Shown here one piece after another: positions 31,891 through 44,524 of a stretch of DNA of 64,000 nucleotides. The number at the start of each line of letters is the position of its first letter. The stretch's first letter is position 1. The notes beneath the pieces were generated by a model. It had not been told where the DNA came from. It searched no databases and saw nothing but the letters and a program-made list of their open reading frames with translations. The position numbers and the translations under genes were made by a program. This stretch comes from Periplaneta americana (lineage: Eukaryota; Arthropoda; Insecta; Blattodea; Blattidae). Location of the stretch: the NCBI RefSeq assembly GCF_040183065.1, contig NC_091120.1, positions 169,849,488 to 169,913,487 on the forward strand, in the 5' to 3' direction.

Positions 31891-33480
31891 TTGCCGTAGA
31901 CTTTTTTCTAGTAGATTAATATTTTATTAGGGGACGTTCTTGTGGTATTTGCTGGACATGTGCAAACCAGTTATTTTTATATTTATGGATTTTATCTGAA
32001 ACTGGAGTGACCTAATTCCTTTAGAATTTCTTTGTTTATCTTATAATCTTACTAGACGTATTGTGTACGCTTTCTCATAAATTTCAGTTCAGATTTCTAA
32101 TTTATCTTTTGCTTTTAGTGCCCAGATTTGGCTGCCATACATTAATATTGGAAGTAGTTGCTAATAAATGCCCTTTATTGTGGCTCAAGTGGCAGTGTGT
32201 CCTGTTAAAAATACTGCGGACTGAGGTTCGATTCTTTGTAGGAAAGTAGAATCTTCCTTGCAAGGGACTGGTTGTGTCTGCTGTGTGGTCTTCTGCCATG
32301 TTTACACGACCAGGTAGTTGCGTTACTTGGTATAACTTCGAAAGTCCTCATAAGATTAAGGACGGAATGTATCAGAAGGTTTCAATCCTTGAAGGACGTT
32401 GGCGATGGTTGTGACAGGGAGGAAAATGAAAGTGCAATAATTTGACTTATTAGCTGAAGGGCATAGTAGGTTCCTCAACTGGAGTTCCGCCGAAGAGATC
32501 ACCAATGCTTCCGCGAGAGATGTTACGAGGAATAAACATACCGGTACTTTAACTTCAAGCGTTGCAGTGAACGGTGACCTACCAGTAAAAAAAAAAATCT
32601 TTACGTTATTAGAGGAGAGGTTTCACTGTTTACACACATACACATAGTGCATACCGATATATGTATATGATGAAACCTTTGAGAATGTATGTGAATTTAA
32701 GCATTTTAGGCGTTATATTTGGCTATTAGAAGAAATTAAGTATGAGTATATCTGTAAATATTATGAATTACGAGAGATCTAGTTCCGGAACTCACAATAA
32801 TGTCTTGAGTTCTTGATAAGGCAGTGCTTTTGTACGACAGCAAAGAAAAAAATAAGTGAAATAAAATATCTAAGAAGCACCCCCGAGGCTTCAGAATTTG
32901 TCAGAATATTAGTGGGGGAATTTTTGACGTGTTCCACGTATAATTAATAATTAGTAACATTTCACATTGATAAATACAGAATCAACTGGTAACATGCCTT
33001 CCATATGAACAGCATCTCTTGACAACTTCTTAATTAGCAACCAGGGAATAGAACATTTGGGGAAATCATCAAAGCGCTTATAGGATAATAGGCTCCTGAA
33101 CAAACGCGCAAGGACGATTGTGATGTTAAAAGAAAGGAGATTAGTTATTATAGCCATCATGAGTTCCGTTTTATGGACCGGGAACTAACCGATTGTGTCG
33201 TCCCTGACAGAGAATGAAACATATTTTTCATGTGTTTATTTAATTGTATTGTCACAGTTGTTAGAAACAGAGCAGAACCGCACACAAATATCCTGCAATT
33301 GTGGCGCTTCCTGTGGATTGAAATTAAGTATCTGGCGGCAGATATTATTACTCATCGTCTGTATACATACAGTAGGCTGTGTAGTCTTCCTGTCACCACA
33401 TCTGCTGGATTACAGAATAAATTTCCTTCTTTTTCGTGTAGCCTATTACGGCATCGAAAAAAAAGTAGGAGCACAATGAT
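31891..33480. other. Intron sequence with a possible SINE E relative
   Basis: 32185-32330 (TGGCTCAAGTGGCAGTGTGT, GAGGTTCGATTCTTTG, GACTGGTTGTGTCTGCTGTG) is a weak relative of the SINE at 13937. The overlapping ORFs at 33195-33556 show no family resemblance. The rest is unremarkable. Confidence 0.4.
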
Positions 33481-33960
33481 CTTTATTTATATATTTTATT
33501 TATTTATTTATTTAAATATACAGAATAAAGAATATAATTACAAACAAGAGAAATAGAAATAAAATAATACAATCAATATAAAAAGGAGATACAGTAGTAT
33601 TAACAAAATTTGAGTCCGAATGAGCAGCGCTCGTGTTCGGTCGCAGTTCAGATATAATATTAATAGGCCTATAAGAGAATATAAAATAAAATAGGAAATA
33701 AAATTAAAATTACAGTTACAGAAATTATATAATACAATATTAATATAAGAAAAATATAGAACATAAAAAAAATAAATAAAATAAAATAGGAACTAAAATT
33801 TAAATTACAGCGGCAATGGAATTATATAATAGTCTATAATATTAACACTAGAGAAGAATAATATCGCACGTGAAAAGTAGGACAATTTATATATATGTAT
33901 ATATTTTTTTTTCAAAATTATAGAATACAAATATAATATAGGTTGATTAATTCATACACA
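33481..33960. repeat. A-rich low-complexity tract
   Basis: TTTATTTATTTATTTA at the left, then AAATAAAATA-type sequence with GAATATAAAATAAAATAGGA occurring more than once. It may be the 3' tail of the LINE fragment next to it. Confidence 0.5.
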
Positions 33961-33999
33961 TAGGCTATAAATTTATTTAATCAAATTGAAGATATTAAC

Positions 34000-34260
34000 A
34001 CGTTTCTAATTTTCTTGTTATATGTTAGTGGGTTACATGTTAGAAGTTCTGGGTGTAATTTAGCTAAAGAATTGTACAACCGAGGGCCAAAATTATTGCT
34101 ATGCATTAACTCATGTTTTGAACATTGTGCCAATTATAGCCTATTAGCAGCGGTCACAACCTTGAGGTTCTCGAGTGATTTAAAATGGGTCTTTAGAAGC
34201 AAAATGTGTTTTCAGACGTTGTTTTGATTAAACTGAACTTTATCATGTACTCTGCTTTTT
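34000..34260 (-). pseudogene. Possible LINE reverse transcriptase C-terminal tail
   Basis: Minus-strand reading gives SKHELMHSNNFGPRLYN, then decayed sequence resembling SLPNYIKNL and THQHITRKLETC. The GPxLYNxLPxxIKxL...F+xxLKxxL pattern is typical of the extreme C-terminus of Jockey/CR1-type reverse transcriptases. Stops occur within it. The catalytic domain is absent. Confidence 0.35.
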
Positions 34261-34428
34261 CTCAGTTTGTTGAACTAATTTTTGTTCTCTTCAACTTAAA
34301 AAATTGAGTTCCCTAGTTCTTGCATTCAAGTAAAGATTGATATTCTGATAAACTGGTTAATTATGCAGAGGTATTGTGTTTTATTTGGAAGTATATTAAT
34401 TACTATAGTAGATAAAACTGTAGGTCTA

Positions 34429-34646
34429 CAACTGGCAAAACTCCGTTGTAGGAAGTTACTAAACCTTACCACGATGCTGGAGGCGGAGTCTGGCGTTTCC
34501 CTCCATTAATCTAAACCATTGTCGCTACAGATTGACAAGTCATCTGATGCATCACTGCTATCAGTGCGCGCTACTATTGGCTGACAATTAGGAGGAGGTG
34601 AATAGTATATTGACGCATGCGGAGGCCAACGGAGTTTTGTAAGTTG
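34429..34646. mobile_element. Small MITE with about 20-bp inverted ends
   Basis: CAACTGGCAAAACTCCGTTG at the left and the complement of the right, CAACTTACAAAACTCCGTTG, differ at three positions. 218 bp, non-coding. Target duplication unclear. Confidence 0.55.
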
Positions 34647-35185
34647 TTCCCCTATTACATAATCATTTGTCTGCTCCAAATGGTTTAGCATTGAAATAGT
34701 TGTCATATTTTTATATTATGCCAAAATATAGTACACGCACTTTACCTTAGAATGCTCGCCGATGTAGTGCGAACGCGGCAGTGCACAACGCAGCCAGTTT
34801 TAAAGATTAACTACTCAAAATACAAAGTTTTTAAGATAACTGCATTTTAAAGTTTCATATTGCAGTGAAAAATCCAATTAACGTAATTCTAATTGGAACT
34901 TATATTGTACGAGAAACATCATTAACAGAATTTTGAGTAATTTCATTTATCCTTGAATTTTTCACAGCAATTTTAAAATGCAGTTATCTGAAAACTTTGC
35001 ATTTTGAATTGTTTCCCTTTATGAATGGCCCGTCGAAATGTATGCACTTTAAATTACATATCTTAACTTAGCAACATTTTCTTCATATTGTGCAGGTCTT
35101 TAAATTATAAGTGTACACATTCACAAATTAAATTCTATTTTTAAAGTTAAAACAGTAAACTTACAGTACAGTGTGTAACGTTGGC
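34647..35185. other. AT-rich intron sequence
   Basis: Contains an imperfect inverted repetition of an AAAGTTTTxAGATAACTGCATTTTAAA phrase (34826-34852 and 34973-35003), probably the arms of an old palindromic element. Confidence 0.4.
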
Positions 35186-35515
35186 ATTTTGTGGTTGCAA
35201 GGTATGAAGATAAATCATGTATTGTGGGTCCCTATCACCACGGCATGACGCGTCCTCAGGTTGCGGATAGAGGAGACGGCCTCCAGATATGGAGGGTAGC
35301 TGCGAATATATTGAATAAGCAGTCGTGGACAGCCGATGAGGGGTGGTCCTCCAGCTTGGGGGTTGGGCGAAGGGCTAACAACCCATCACCGTAAAAAAAC
35401 AGCTTGTTACAAAACTATACAATAAGCCTCGGGAAGACCTTTGGGGACGCCAAGACGTAGATAGGAGGATAATATTAAAATGGATTTGAGGGAGATAGGG
35501 ACCGATAGTTTCTTC
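35186..35515 (+). mobile_element. LINE copy with 5' leader fused to 3' end of ORF
   Basis: The first part reads GPYHHGMTRPQVADRGDGLQ, IWRVAANILNKQSWTADEGW, SSSLGVGRRANN, a leader common in blattodean LINE copies (recall). At about 35430 it jumps to the stretch AGACCTTTGGGGACGCCAAG, the DNA for RPLGRPRRRWED near the LINE C-terminus, and stops after the GATTTGAGGGAGATAGGGAC block. The whole reverse transcriptase is missing. Confidence 0.65.
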
Positions 35516-35879
35516 TTGTATGTGACGTCTTCGATTTGATTTCTTGTCCAATATTGATCGCGTAGTTTTTGAATTTGTTCACTGTTTTATGAATTGTTCT
35601 ATTAGTTGGAAATTGTTTCTGAAATTCTCTATGACACTGGATAGGTGATTACAACACATGAAAATTCTTTGTTCTGTAGTAAATCTTAGAACTACGTTGC
35701 AAATAGTAAATACAGAGACTTGAAATAGCACTCTACACGTCTCTCAAATCAACTGACTGCCTACTGGACTTGTGCGTACGTAACTGCCGCCTCCGTATTC
35801 CGTTTAGTAGCGAACCCAAGCAAAATAAATGCATTACATAATACAATGAAATGCGATGGAGATGTGAAACAGTGACAAA

Positions 35880-36430
35880 ATGAAGAACGTAACTTCCAAG
35901 TTTTGGTCCTGTCTGTGTGCTACATGCTATTGCTTGACATCAGCGCACAGCCCGAAAGTTAATATGTTGTATACTGTTATGCTCTTCCAAAAAAATGTAA
36001 TCGGTTCTTTCTTCGCAGAATTACCTCGATATGTCGACACTGCTTACAATACCCAAAATCACAAACTTAGTAAGACGGGCTCGTTCGTCGAATCGACTGT
36101 AACATCGCATAATCCGTAATCTTTCAACAAGATAGTGCTTCTCCACACATTTCTTGTAGTGTGTAGTGCTGGAATTCCTAAATGTAACATCTCCACAGAG
36201 ATGAGAAGGCAGATGAAAAGCATAGCCATCACTCTCTCCGAACCTCACTTCTCTGGACTTAAACTTCGATGATTATGTCAACCAAAGGGTGCACAGTGTA
36301 CCCATTAACAACATAACCATTTGAAAGAGCGAATCAGAGAAGCTATTTTTTACTTCACTCCTTATGTTTCTGGTCGTGAGTGGCAGGAATTTGAGTGCCA
36401 TATAGACGTCTGGCGGAAACTAAAAAGCCC
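35880..36430 (+). pseudogene. Tc1/mariner-type transposase, catalytic half
   Basis: Scattered over frames: VMLFQKNVIGSFFAELPRY, then FQQDSASPHISCSV with the second catalytic Asp (about 36125), PNLTSLDLNFDDYVNQRVHS with the third-Asp region, and VPINNI followed by the C-terminal DVWRxxNxxxPH-like end. This matches insect transposases with the pattern FQQDGAPPH...WPxRSPDLTxLDFFLWGYxK. Many frameshifts and stops, and the first Asp is not seen, so it is a relic. Confidence 0.7.
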
Positions 36431-36689
36431 CACATCAAGCTTCAGCAAATGCACTTTAAAACTTGGAGAATAATTATTTCATTTAGTGACAATTTCACAT
36501 CTATCGTGTTTCGTTATAGTTATTATTCATTTAAAACTCCGCCATGACTTGGCTTATGCACTGTAGTTTGTATCTTTTTTTCGATCACAATTTGCAGGAT
36601 TTTTATATTGCGAATTGTGACTGCAGCGTCATTTGTGCGCAACGAATTGTATTTCAAGAGCAAAAATATATATTATTATTATTAATGTG

Positions 36690-36880
36690 AAAATGACTCA
36701 CAGTCGACCGTGATGTGCACATAGCTCACGGTCGCGGTTCGGAATCCCGACCAAGGCACATACAGTGAATCCCAGCAAAAGTTGCCATTGTGTCTGTCGG
36801 CCGACGAGCGGCAGGAGCCCCACGCCATCGTCGTTGTTACCACCCGCAAACTCAACGGCGCTTCGGTGGATTAATATTTA
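36690..36880 (+). repeat. GC-rich, possibly tRNA-derived repeat
   Basis: Contains ATAGCTCACGGTCGCGGTTC and a GGTTCGGAATCCC box B-like word, followed by GCCGACGAGCGGCAGGAGCC. Only one copy is seen, so the class is uncertain. Confidence 0.35.
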
Positions 36881-37990
36881 ATGTACTATGTCATATTAGT
36901 AACATTTGGCACTCACCCTCCACACAGTAGCTGCTGGAAGTGTTTCCCATTTTTTGTGATACGTAATTAAATCATTCACTAAATTCAGTACTGTGTTTCT
37001 TTTCTATACGAACTGGGAAGCCAGGAAATTCACTGGGACTCACTGCACTGTTATCATTCAATATTATGACTTTGTTTTGTAATGGTCCTTCATATTGACT
37101 CTGTACAGTGCAGTCTGTTGTCGTACACCTATTTTGTTTGCCCTAGTTAATTTCAACTAAGCGATTTCCAGCATTACATCCTGAACAAAATAGTAGAAGT
37201 TTTGATCTTAAGGTTACTAACCCTTAGCTTCGGACTAAGGCCGTAGTCTGGAAAGGTCTAGTGCCTGCCATAAAAACTTTATCGCCAGGTATGCTAACTA
37301 ATTAACCTTTATTACTGGCGAGGTTTCAGTTCTGGATAAATAGTTCGTCTGACGTTAGAAGTACGTCGGTAGGCTTTCTTTGTTGTTACCTGTTTGGGTT
37401 GAAAGAACCTCTAAATGGCGACATTCGCTGTCTGCACTTCCAGGTTACGATTGTTTCGTGTGTGGTGTATGCCAATTTTGTTGCTGTAATAAACATCTGT
37501 TTTTGGTATACCTACAAAGTTTTAGACCGATAAAGCAACGATGGGTCATGCAGGAGCAGAAGCGAGCGTGCTTGATAAACAAGAACCTGCTTCTTTCTAG
37601 GATGGCACAAGTGTTCAGTAGAATAGTTTTTTCCTCCTAAAAGAGTGTTCTAGATTTTAGTGCTATGGCCACACAAGACGTCAGACATTGTTTGTTCTAT
37701 GAAGATATCTGCAGTCAGTCCAGGCAATTGCTCGCAAATACATCTATCCGCAAAACACAGACATTGGTGAGGTTGAGAATAGTTGGCGGGTGATTGTCTC
37801 TATCAGGATTTCTTATGTGCCGTACCTTGATTTTACTTTCCTCTAAGGATTTTTATAGCCCATGAAAATAAAAGTGTTATCCTTGATTGGATTTCAACGC
37901 TAAGAATAACTGTCGCTATTTATCAATGCTGATATATTTTTTTTATTTTCAAGTTAATGTAGGCAGTTTTAATTTACAGAACTGCTGTCG
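36881..37990. other. Intron sequence without recognised features
   Basis: The 86-codon ORF at 37380-37640 has no family resemblance. Confidence 0.4.
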
Positions 37991-37996
37991 ATTTAT

Positions 37997-39163
37997 TTGA
38001 AGACTAGCCGTTCCCGTGCGCTCCGCTGCACCCGTTAGAAATAAATATAAAGTAATTACATAATTAAAATAGGACATTTGATCCAGGGAACATTCGTGTT
38101 TGATAGAAGGATAAATCGTTTAATATGTTACTTAATTTAAATTGCATCCAAATAATTAAAATGCGATCATTTTGGTCCAGAGACACTCATTGATGCAATG
38201 ACAATTCCATTAACATGTTTCTAATTTTTATTACAGGCAACCATAGTTTAATGAACATTGACATCATTTAGATTTAATGTGTATACTTTATTTTACTTGT
38301 TATAGGTTTCCATTGAATTATGGTAATAACTTAATTTTAACCCTTGTTTTCTACGTATTCAGTAAATGGCGTTTGGCCCACTATGGTTCTGAACCCTTCA
38401 AATAACTTAAATTGTATTACATAATATTACATCACATATATTATTATATTATATTATATTACATTACAGTACATTATATTATATCAGAAGTTACTGTAAT
38501 AACATTATAGCATTATGTCCATCTAGAGAAACTACACTTTCCAATGATGAAATAATAATTAATTATACAAATCGGTTAATTTAGCTTCCAATATTACTTC
38601 ATATAAACACAGAAACATTCTCTGTAGGCTATCTTTCATAGCTTTCGATTGTTGCTGTCCAAGGCCCCTTATAGACGAAGTCATTTGTTTTTTATTTCAT
38701 TATACGGCCTTAGATGGCAGTTATTTTAATTTTAAAACTCATTTATCTCATTAAATATCAGTCCTATCAAAAATTTTCAAGAAATAAAACTTATCGCAAA
38801 TTATTTTTAAAGAAACTTTTGTTATGTAACATTTTGCACAAAAATCAATAATAAGCGAGATATTTCGATTTATTTAATTCAGGCCCCCTTATAACTCCCC
38901 TTTTAAATAATGTATTTTGAATGCCATATAGCCTAAAATCTAAGTTACAACGAACATAATTTATATTCCAATTTTCATCGAAATCCGTTCATCCATTATC
39001 GCGTGAAAAGGTTACAAACATACAGACAGACATACAAACAAAAATTTCAAAAAAGCGATTTTCGGTTTCAGGGTGGTTAATTATATATGTTAGGACCAAT
39101 TATTTTTAGAAAATCGAAAATTACCAGAAAAATTTCGGCTACAGATTTATTATTAGTATAGAT
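37997..39163 (+). repeat. Unclassified 1.2-kb dispersed repeat J, copy 2
   Basis: Starts GACTAGCCGTTCCCGTGCGC and ends GATTTATTATTAGTATAGAT, collinear with 12740-13932. Near 38410-38490 an ATATTACATTATATTA microsatellite replaces the region of copy 1 that contains the GCAGGAACAACAACG word. Confidence 0.8.
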
Positions 39164-40021
39164 ATTAATAGCCTACTGTAAATAAAAGAATTGCATGGTG
39201 ATAGTTGAAGTCCAAAGGATTCCACAAACAAACACTCGTCGGAGACATTTCATCTGTATAGACCTACCTCCTCGAGATATGTCTGAATTGGATGATTGTC
39301 CATACACGCTCATACCTTTTCTCCTACACTCCTAGTTCATCAAGAAGTCGTTGAATCAGTTATTTCCCCATGGAGAAATGGGATCGTTCGAGAAATACTA
39401 TTCCGTCATGATTCTGCGTTCATTTGTTCGCAGTTCCGTAGCGCCATCAATAGCAGCTCTGCAGTTTTGCGGTATAAGTGCTGCATGTGATGAAGTTTGT
39501 TGGAATAACTTCTATTGGAGTGCGTTGTAGGTTGGTTAATAAAAGACCTAAGTCCTTTAAACAGCCAAGGGCTGCCAATACTTAAGTTTATAAATCAGTC
39601 TTGAAATACAAGGCGTAGTACAAGTGATGAAATGATGATGATGATGATTGTTGCCACGTGGGCCACTCGTCGCCCTCCCAACACTTCTGCTGACTGCAGA
39701 GCTACATGATAATGAGTGAGATTCCTCCAACGATCGCCGCGCCGTTTTATAGGCTCGCGTCAGTGACGCTACGGTGACTTTTGAAGTCCGCGTGATTCGC
39801 GTCTACTCGATGGCATACCCACACCGTGGCCGGTGCGATGACCTGCTGTTGGACTTTGGACAGATAATCTTTTAGTCATTAACTCCAGTACATACATGAC
39901 TCAAATTATAATCTCTAGGTCAAGTCTGCGCAAGTTATGAGGATGGAATACATTTTAGAATTACAGTATTAGTAATGACACTCTAAACATTAACTACAAT
40001 CATACCAATTATAATCATACC
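39164..40021. other. Intron sequence, GC-rich in part
   Basis: 39630-39850 is GC-rich with (ATG)n and words such as GGCCACTCGTCGCCCTCCCA. It may be a SINE, but no second copy was found. Confidence 0.35.
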
Positions 40022-40281
40022 AATTGAGGGATTTGGGGGAAAAACCAGGCAGTTCCAATTTTTGTCATGTTTGAGTTATTTATGCAAAGAGGACAAAAAA
40101 ATACGCTCTATCGTTTGGTCGAAGAACCAAGTAGTTCCAAGAATTACTTCACAGTTATAATGCATTTTGGACCTGTCTCTTCTGTACAGTACATGCTTAT
40201 TGTTTGGCGATAAGTTTTTCTTCATTGCCTCGAAAAGTACTGAATTGGAACTGCCTGGTTTTTTCCCCAAACCCCTCAATT
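40022..40281. mobile_element. MITE with AATTGAGGGxTTTGGGG inverted ends
   Basis: The left AATTGAGGGATTTGGGGGAA then AAACCAGGCAGTTCCAATT mirrors the right AATTGGAACTGCCTGGTTTT then TTCCCCAAACCCCTCAATT, about 37 bp of inverted repeat. 260 bp, non-coding. A CATACCAATT phrase is repeated immediately before the left end. Confidence 0.75.
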
Positions 40282-40903
40282 ATGTCCCTACAGTAAGTGG
40301 GCGCTTATCACATGAAAACGAAACGAAACAAAACAACTAGCCAGATGATTGGATCATCGTTTGTTTCTGTATTTACTTTTTCTTCCGTTTACTTTGGAGA
40401 ACGCTACAGTCGGAAAAATCTATGCAGTTGCTGAACATTGGAGACGTACCTCCAGGCCGAAAGTCTTGATATTTTTCGTCCATACACGAGGGATTTTCCC
40501 TGTGGATTTCAGTTTATTGAGATGAGTATTTCTTTGTATGTATGATGTCCTTTAGGTTGTACTTTCATGGTTTTAGACATTTCGTAACGATGCTATATCG
40601 GATAGCTGTTTAAATCTTTAAAGGAATTCAGGAGACCAAAGATTTCATTTTTCTTTTATTATACCGACTTTCTCTTCTTTCACCTTCAGCTTTACAGTTC
40701 TGACGCGTGGTTCTCTCTTTAAAATTCATTTCGCTGTATTTTTTTTTCCCTTGACTCTCTTATCTTATCCTCCTGGTTTGTAGTGGAACTGTCGTTTACG
40801 TATATAATTGTTTCTGTCGATCTTTTTACCTACCTTAACCAGTTATTGCGGAATTCAGCTTGTTTTTATTATTATTATTTTTTTTTTTTTACTATTAAGT
40901 CTA

Positions 40904-41156
40904 TTGTCCGACCGAGTGGTTATGTCGCAGGGTCGGCGAAACGGGGAAGTAACGTGACAATTACTTATTTTGCGGGGCTCTTTTCTTTAAATTATTTTAA
41001 ATAGTTGTATAATATTACGTAGATTTCCAATTCCGAAAAGAAAAAAAAAACTGTTTTCACGAAAGAGCCTAACCCCAGCCACGAGCCTTTACAGAGGCGC
41101 CAGCAGAAACGAGTGGGGGAAATCGAGATGCGATATAACCACTCGGTCGGATAATT
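40904..41156. mobile_element. MITE with TCCGACCGAGTGGTTAT inverted ends
   Basis: TTGTCCGACCGAGTGGTTAT then GTCGCA is mirrored by TGCGATATAACCACTCGGTC then GGATAATT. About 253 bp. The interior has a GGAAGTAACGTGAC / AGTGGGGGAAATCG pair and no ORF. Confidence 0.65.
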
Positions 41157-41570
41157 CAAGTATTGTATCCATTCTTAGAATAGATAATTTGGTGTAGGCC
41201 TACTCTAGTTTCAGGAAAAAAAATGCCGTAGGTGAAATGAAGAATACCACTTTTAAGTTACGCAACAACTTGCAAGAAGACCGCCAATGGGAAATAATAC
41301 AAATATTATTTATTTATATATTTTATTTGTTGGTATACATGTATCATGTATTTGTGCAAAATTTCAACTCGGATGAAAACTGTTACGCAGGGGACTTTTT
41401 ATATGTACTACAATTAAACGGTAATAAAGTAATGCTAATAACTTGGAAACCAGTAAACTCATATATTCGGAATTTGTAGAGCATAATTGCATAATAATAA
41501 GTACATGGTAAAAATTTCACCATAACGTTGAAACTGTAGGAGTTGAAAAATGCAGTCATGGCTGACCGTT
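41157..41570. other. AT-rich intron sequence
   Basis: Nothing recognised. Confidence 0.4.
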
Positions 41571-41727
41571 GTTTAGTCAACTGTCCGAAGATGGGTCTGA
41601 ACCCCACAAGTGATAACAACATGACAACGCTTATGAGGAAATTAGGCCAGGAGATAATGGGGTAGGGTGGCCAGTTCCTTTCCCCCTCCATTGCATACAT
41701 CGCCGAATAGCTACATATTACACTATG
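41571..41727 (-). repeat. Dispersed repeat H, minus-strand copy
   Basis: TTAGTCAACTGTCCGAAGAT, GGCCAGGAGATAATGGGGTA, CATTGCATACATCGCCGAAT and GCTACATATTACACTA match the complement of 18078-18289. Lacks the first 50 or so bases of the family. Confidence 0.8.
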
Positions 41728-43420
41728 TTTTGAAAACTCTTCTTCACTAAATCCTCCAAGTAGATGTTGAACAGGTTAGGTGATAAAGGGCATCCTTGTC
41801 GTACTCCTCTCCCTATTTAACTTCCTTCTGATGTTTCTTCTCCTATCCTGAACAAATGCAATAGGCCTATGTAATTCACATTTCTTTTAGTCCCTCTCTT
41901 ATACGATACCAAGTGACTATAATCCCCATTTCAGTTTGGTTGATAGGCCGTCCCCTCTACTCACACTCTTTACCATCCGTGAAGGGGAAGATGCTATTGT
42001 CCATCTCACTAACGTTCGACTAATTGACTTTCAACACAGTGAAAATTCTTATTATTGAAAATGTTTATCGGTAATCTATATTTCGAGAGTCTGTGTGTTT
42101 ATACTAAGCGTTTATATTGCATTTTTATTGTTGTTTATATCAACTGGCACACTGAGAGCAGAAGGTAAATGTTTTTTTTCACCGCTAATTGCTACTCTAT
42201 AGCATACACAACGGGACAATCTACACTGTCACTCCCCCCCTGACTTCATAATACAAACTAACATTCCTTAATTTAATTATTAGTTGAAAATACTGTAAGA
42301 ACGGCATTAAAATATACTCAAACATGTGATTGTTAAACATGTGTCACTGTATTTTATATCCACTTATGTATTTTATTTAATATTTTATTTTCTTGTGTGT
42401 AGAACTTGGGGGGAGGGGGGTGCAGATATACAAGGTAACAGCTACCGTTTTGTTACTGACGGACTCTGGGCAAGTAGAAGGGGAAAGAAATGCCTTCGCT
42501 TCCTCTCAACTTGCATGAAATGTCGTTTAGTCTGAATCCTGTAGACCGCATAACTTGAGATAGATTTTGCGTATTGAATTAGTGACGTAAATTGTTCCTT
42601 AACAGTCTTTTAACCCGACTGTTTAGGTGGTGTAGTTAATTTTAAAGTAGTACGTTGATGGAATGTACTCCGCAATATTCGGATTGTGGACTCCAAATAC
42701 GAATGAATACACACGTTACCTCGCAGCCAGCCTCTTGAAATTCTCGTGACAGATTTCGAAATCGCGTCCGAAGTTCCTGATTTTGAAAGTCTGCTGGCAT
42801 GCCCGTGAGGGGAAAGCGTATGTGATTACTGTCAGCTAGCTATTTTGTAAGGTTGTACGACCTTTAAGGCTTTGACCCGTTTGCAACATCTCTCCCAGGC
42901 GCGAGCACAGTGGTCCAGAAAATGAGATTGCTCCAGGGCAAGGCGTGGTGAACAATTGGGTTGGCTTTAAAATCCACCAGGAACAAGCACATTTTTTATA
43001 GCGAAGGTCAAGACTCGCGGACGGGTTATGCAAGCCGACGGCCTTCACGTGGAAGAGGGTGGGTGGAGGGACGTGGAAAAGAAACTTGACACGTATGTAC
43101 GATATTGGCTCCGTCCAATAAGGAAACGAGTTTTTCGGCAATTGAAAGTGCCAGGTGAATGTTGGGTGTTAAATATTGATACAGGTCTGGTTCTGTAATA
43201 CAGGTGTGCGATATGTTTCACTCGATTGCTTGCCAGGCGGACACGTTGCTACGAAATGCCACATGATTAAATGTCTGCGTTATACCATATTGAAGTATTA
43301 TTTTAGTTTCCACTTCACGTATCTCACTACAGCTCCTTCCCTTCGTGTGGTTACTATGGCAGCAATGATTAGTATGTATGGGTTTTCGTTTTTGTTTCCA
43401 GAATGAGTAAATTTTAAGTA
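41728..43420. other. Intron sequence without recognised features
   Basis: 42830-43140 is GC-richer with words such as CAGGCGCGAGCACAGTGGTC, perhaps an unrecognised single-copy repeat. The ORF on its minus strand (42836-43141) shows no family resemblance. Confidence 0.35.
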
Positions 43421-43620
43421 AGCCTCGTTAGATCAGTTGGCAGAGCAGTGGCTTGCTATGACTGCGGACCGGTTCCAATGCAGACTTTCTGAGGGGTTTT
43501 CGCGGAATTTCTCCGTTTTCCTCTATCATTCCACTTTCGTACTCTACATTTCAATAATATCTACCTAAACCACTCTTCGTGCCGTATTGAGAGCACGGTT
43601 CGGAAGTTAGGCCTACGCGT
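43421..43620 (+). repeat. tRNA-derived SINE family F
   Basis: CTCGTTAGATCAGTTGGCAG (box A-like) and CGGACCGGTTCCAATGCAGA (box B-like), followed by a CTCCGTTTTCCTCTATCATT body. Only one copy is seen. Confidence 0.55.
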
Positions 43621-43847
43621 AAAAAAATAATTTCTATACGATGACGTAAAATGTTTAATTTATGTCATCATCAGTAACAATCTTGGATTAGGCCTCCTGG
43701 CCTGTTCCGCTTCCAGAAGAAACTTGGTCTTTCCATCTCTTCCTTGGTCTTCCAATGTCTCGTTTTCCATGAGGTGTATACTGACGTGGACAAATTATTA
43801 GACTAAAACGTTTTTCTTGGAAACATAATATAATTCGTCATATTCGT

Positions 43848-44392
43848 GTTATTATTCGGTTGAGAAGCTTTTATCATCTAGTCTGCTGTCAAAAAATCTG
43901 AAAGTTAGAATTTATAAAACAGTTGTATTACCGGTTTTCTGTATGGTTGTGAAACTTGGACTCTCACTCTGAGAGAGCAACATAGGTTAAGGGTGTTTGA
44001 GAATAAGGTGCTTAGGAAAATATTTGGGTCTAAGCGGGATGAAGTTACAGGAGAATGGAGAAAGTTACACAACGCAGAACTACACGCATTGTATTCTTCA
44101 CCTGACATAATTAGGAACATTAAATCCAGACGTTTGAGATGGGCAGGGCATGTAGCACGTACGGGCGAATCCAGAAATGCATATAGAGTGTTGGTTGGGA
44201 GACCGGAGGGAAAAAGACCTTTGGGGAGGCCGAGACGTAGATGGGAGGATAATATTAAACTGGATTTGAGGGAGGTGGGATATGATGATAAAGACTGGAT
44301 TAATCTTGCACAGGATAGGGACCGATGGCGGGCTTATGTGAGGGCGGCAATGAACCTTCGGGTTCCTTAAAAGCCATTTGTAAGTAAGTAAA
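43848..44392 (+). pseudogene. LINE 3' fragment nested in the Tc1-like element
   Basis: It starts at TTATTATTCGGTTGAGAAGC, has a frameshift in the LPVLLYGCETW-like block, and then one open frame (43993-44370): FENKVLRKIFGSKRDEVTGE, WRKLHNAELHALYSSPDIIR, RRLRWAGHVARTGESRNAYR, RPLGRPRRRWEDNIKLDLRE and AMNLRVP before the stop. It ends in a (GTAA)n tail, as in RTE-type LINEs. This is a 5'-truncated copy with no reverse transcriptase core. Other copies of this family are at 52933-53509 and 60554-61416. Confidence 0.85.
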
Positions 44393-44524
44393 TATCAACT
44401 ATCAGTATAATTCACAGAGTCTCTATTGTTGTAAATATGATTCTTTACATCTTCCGATATATTTTTCCAATGATTAAGTATATTTTATCTGGCTGTGTTG
44501 GTACTACTGGTGTTTTAATTATAT

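Noticed and set aside
33195..33556. Two overlapping ORFs with hydrophobic stretches
   Set aside because: No domain, no splice context and no repeat support; treated as chance.
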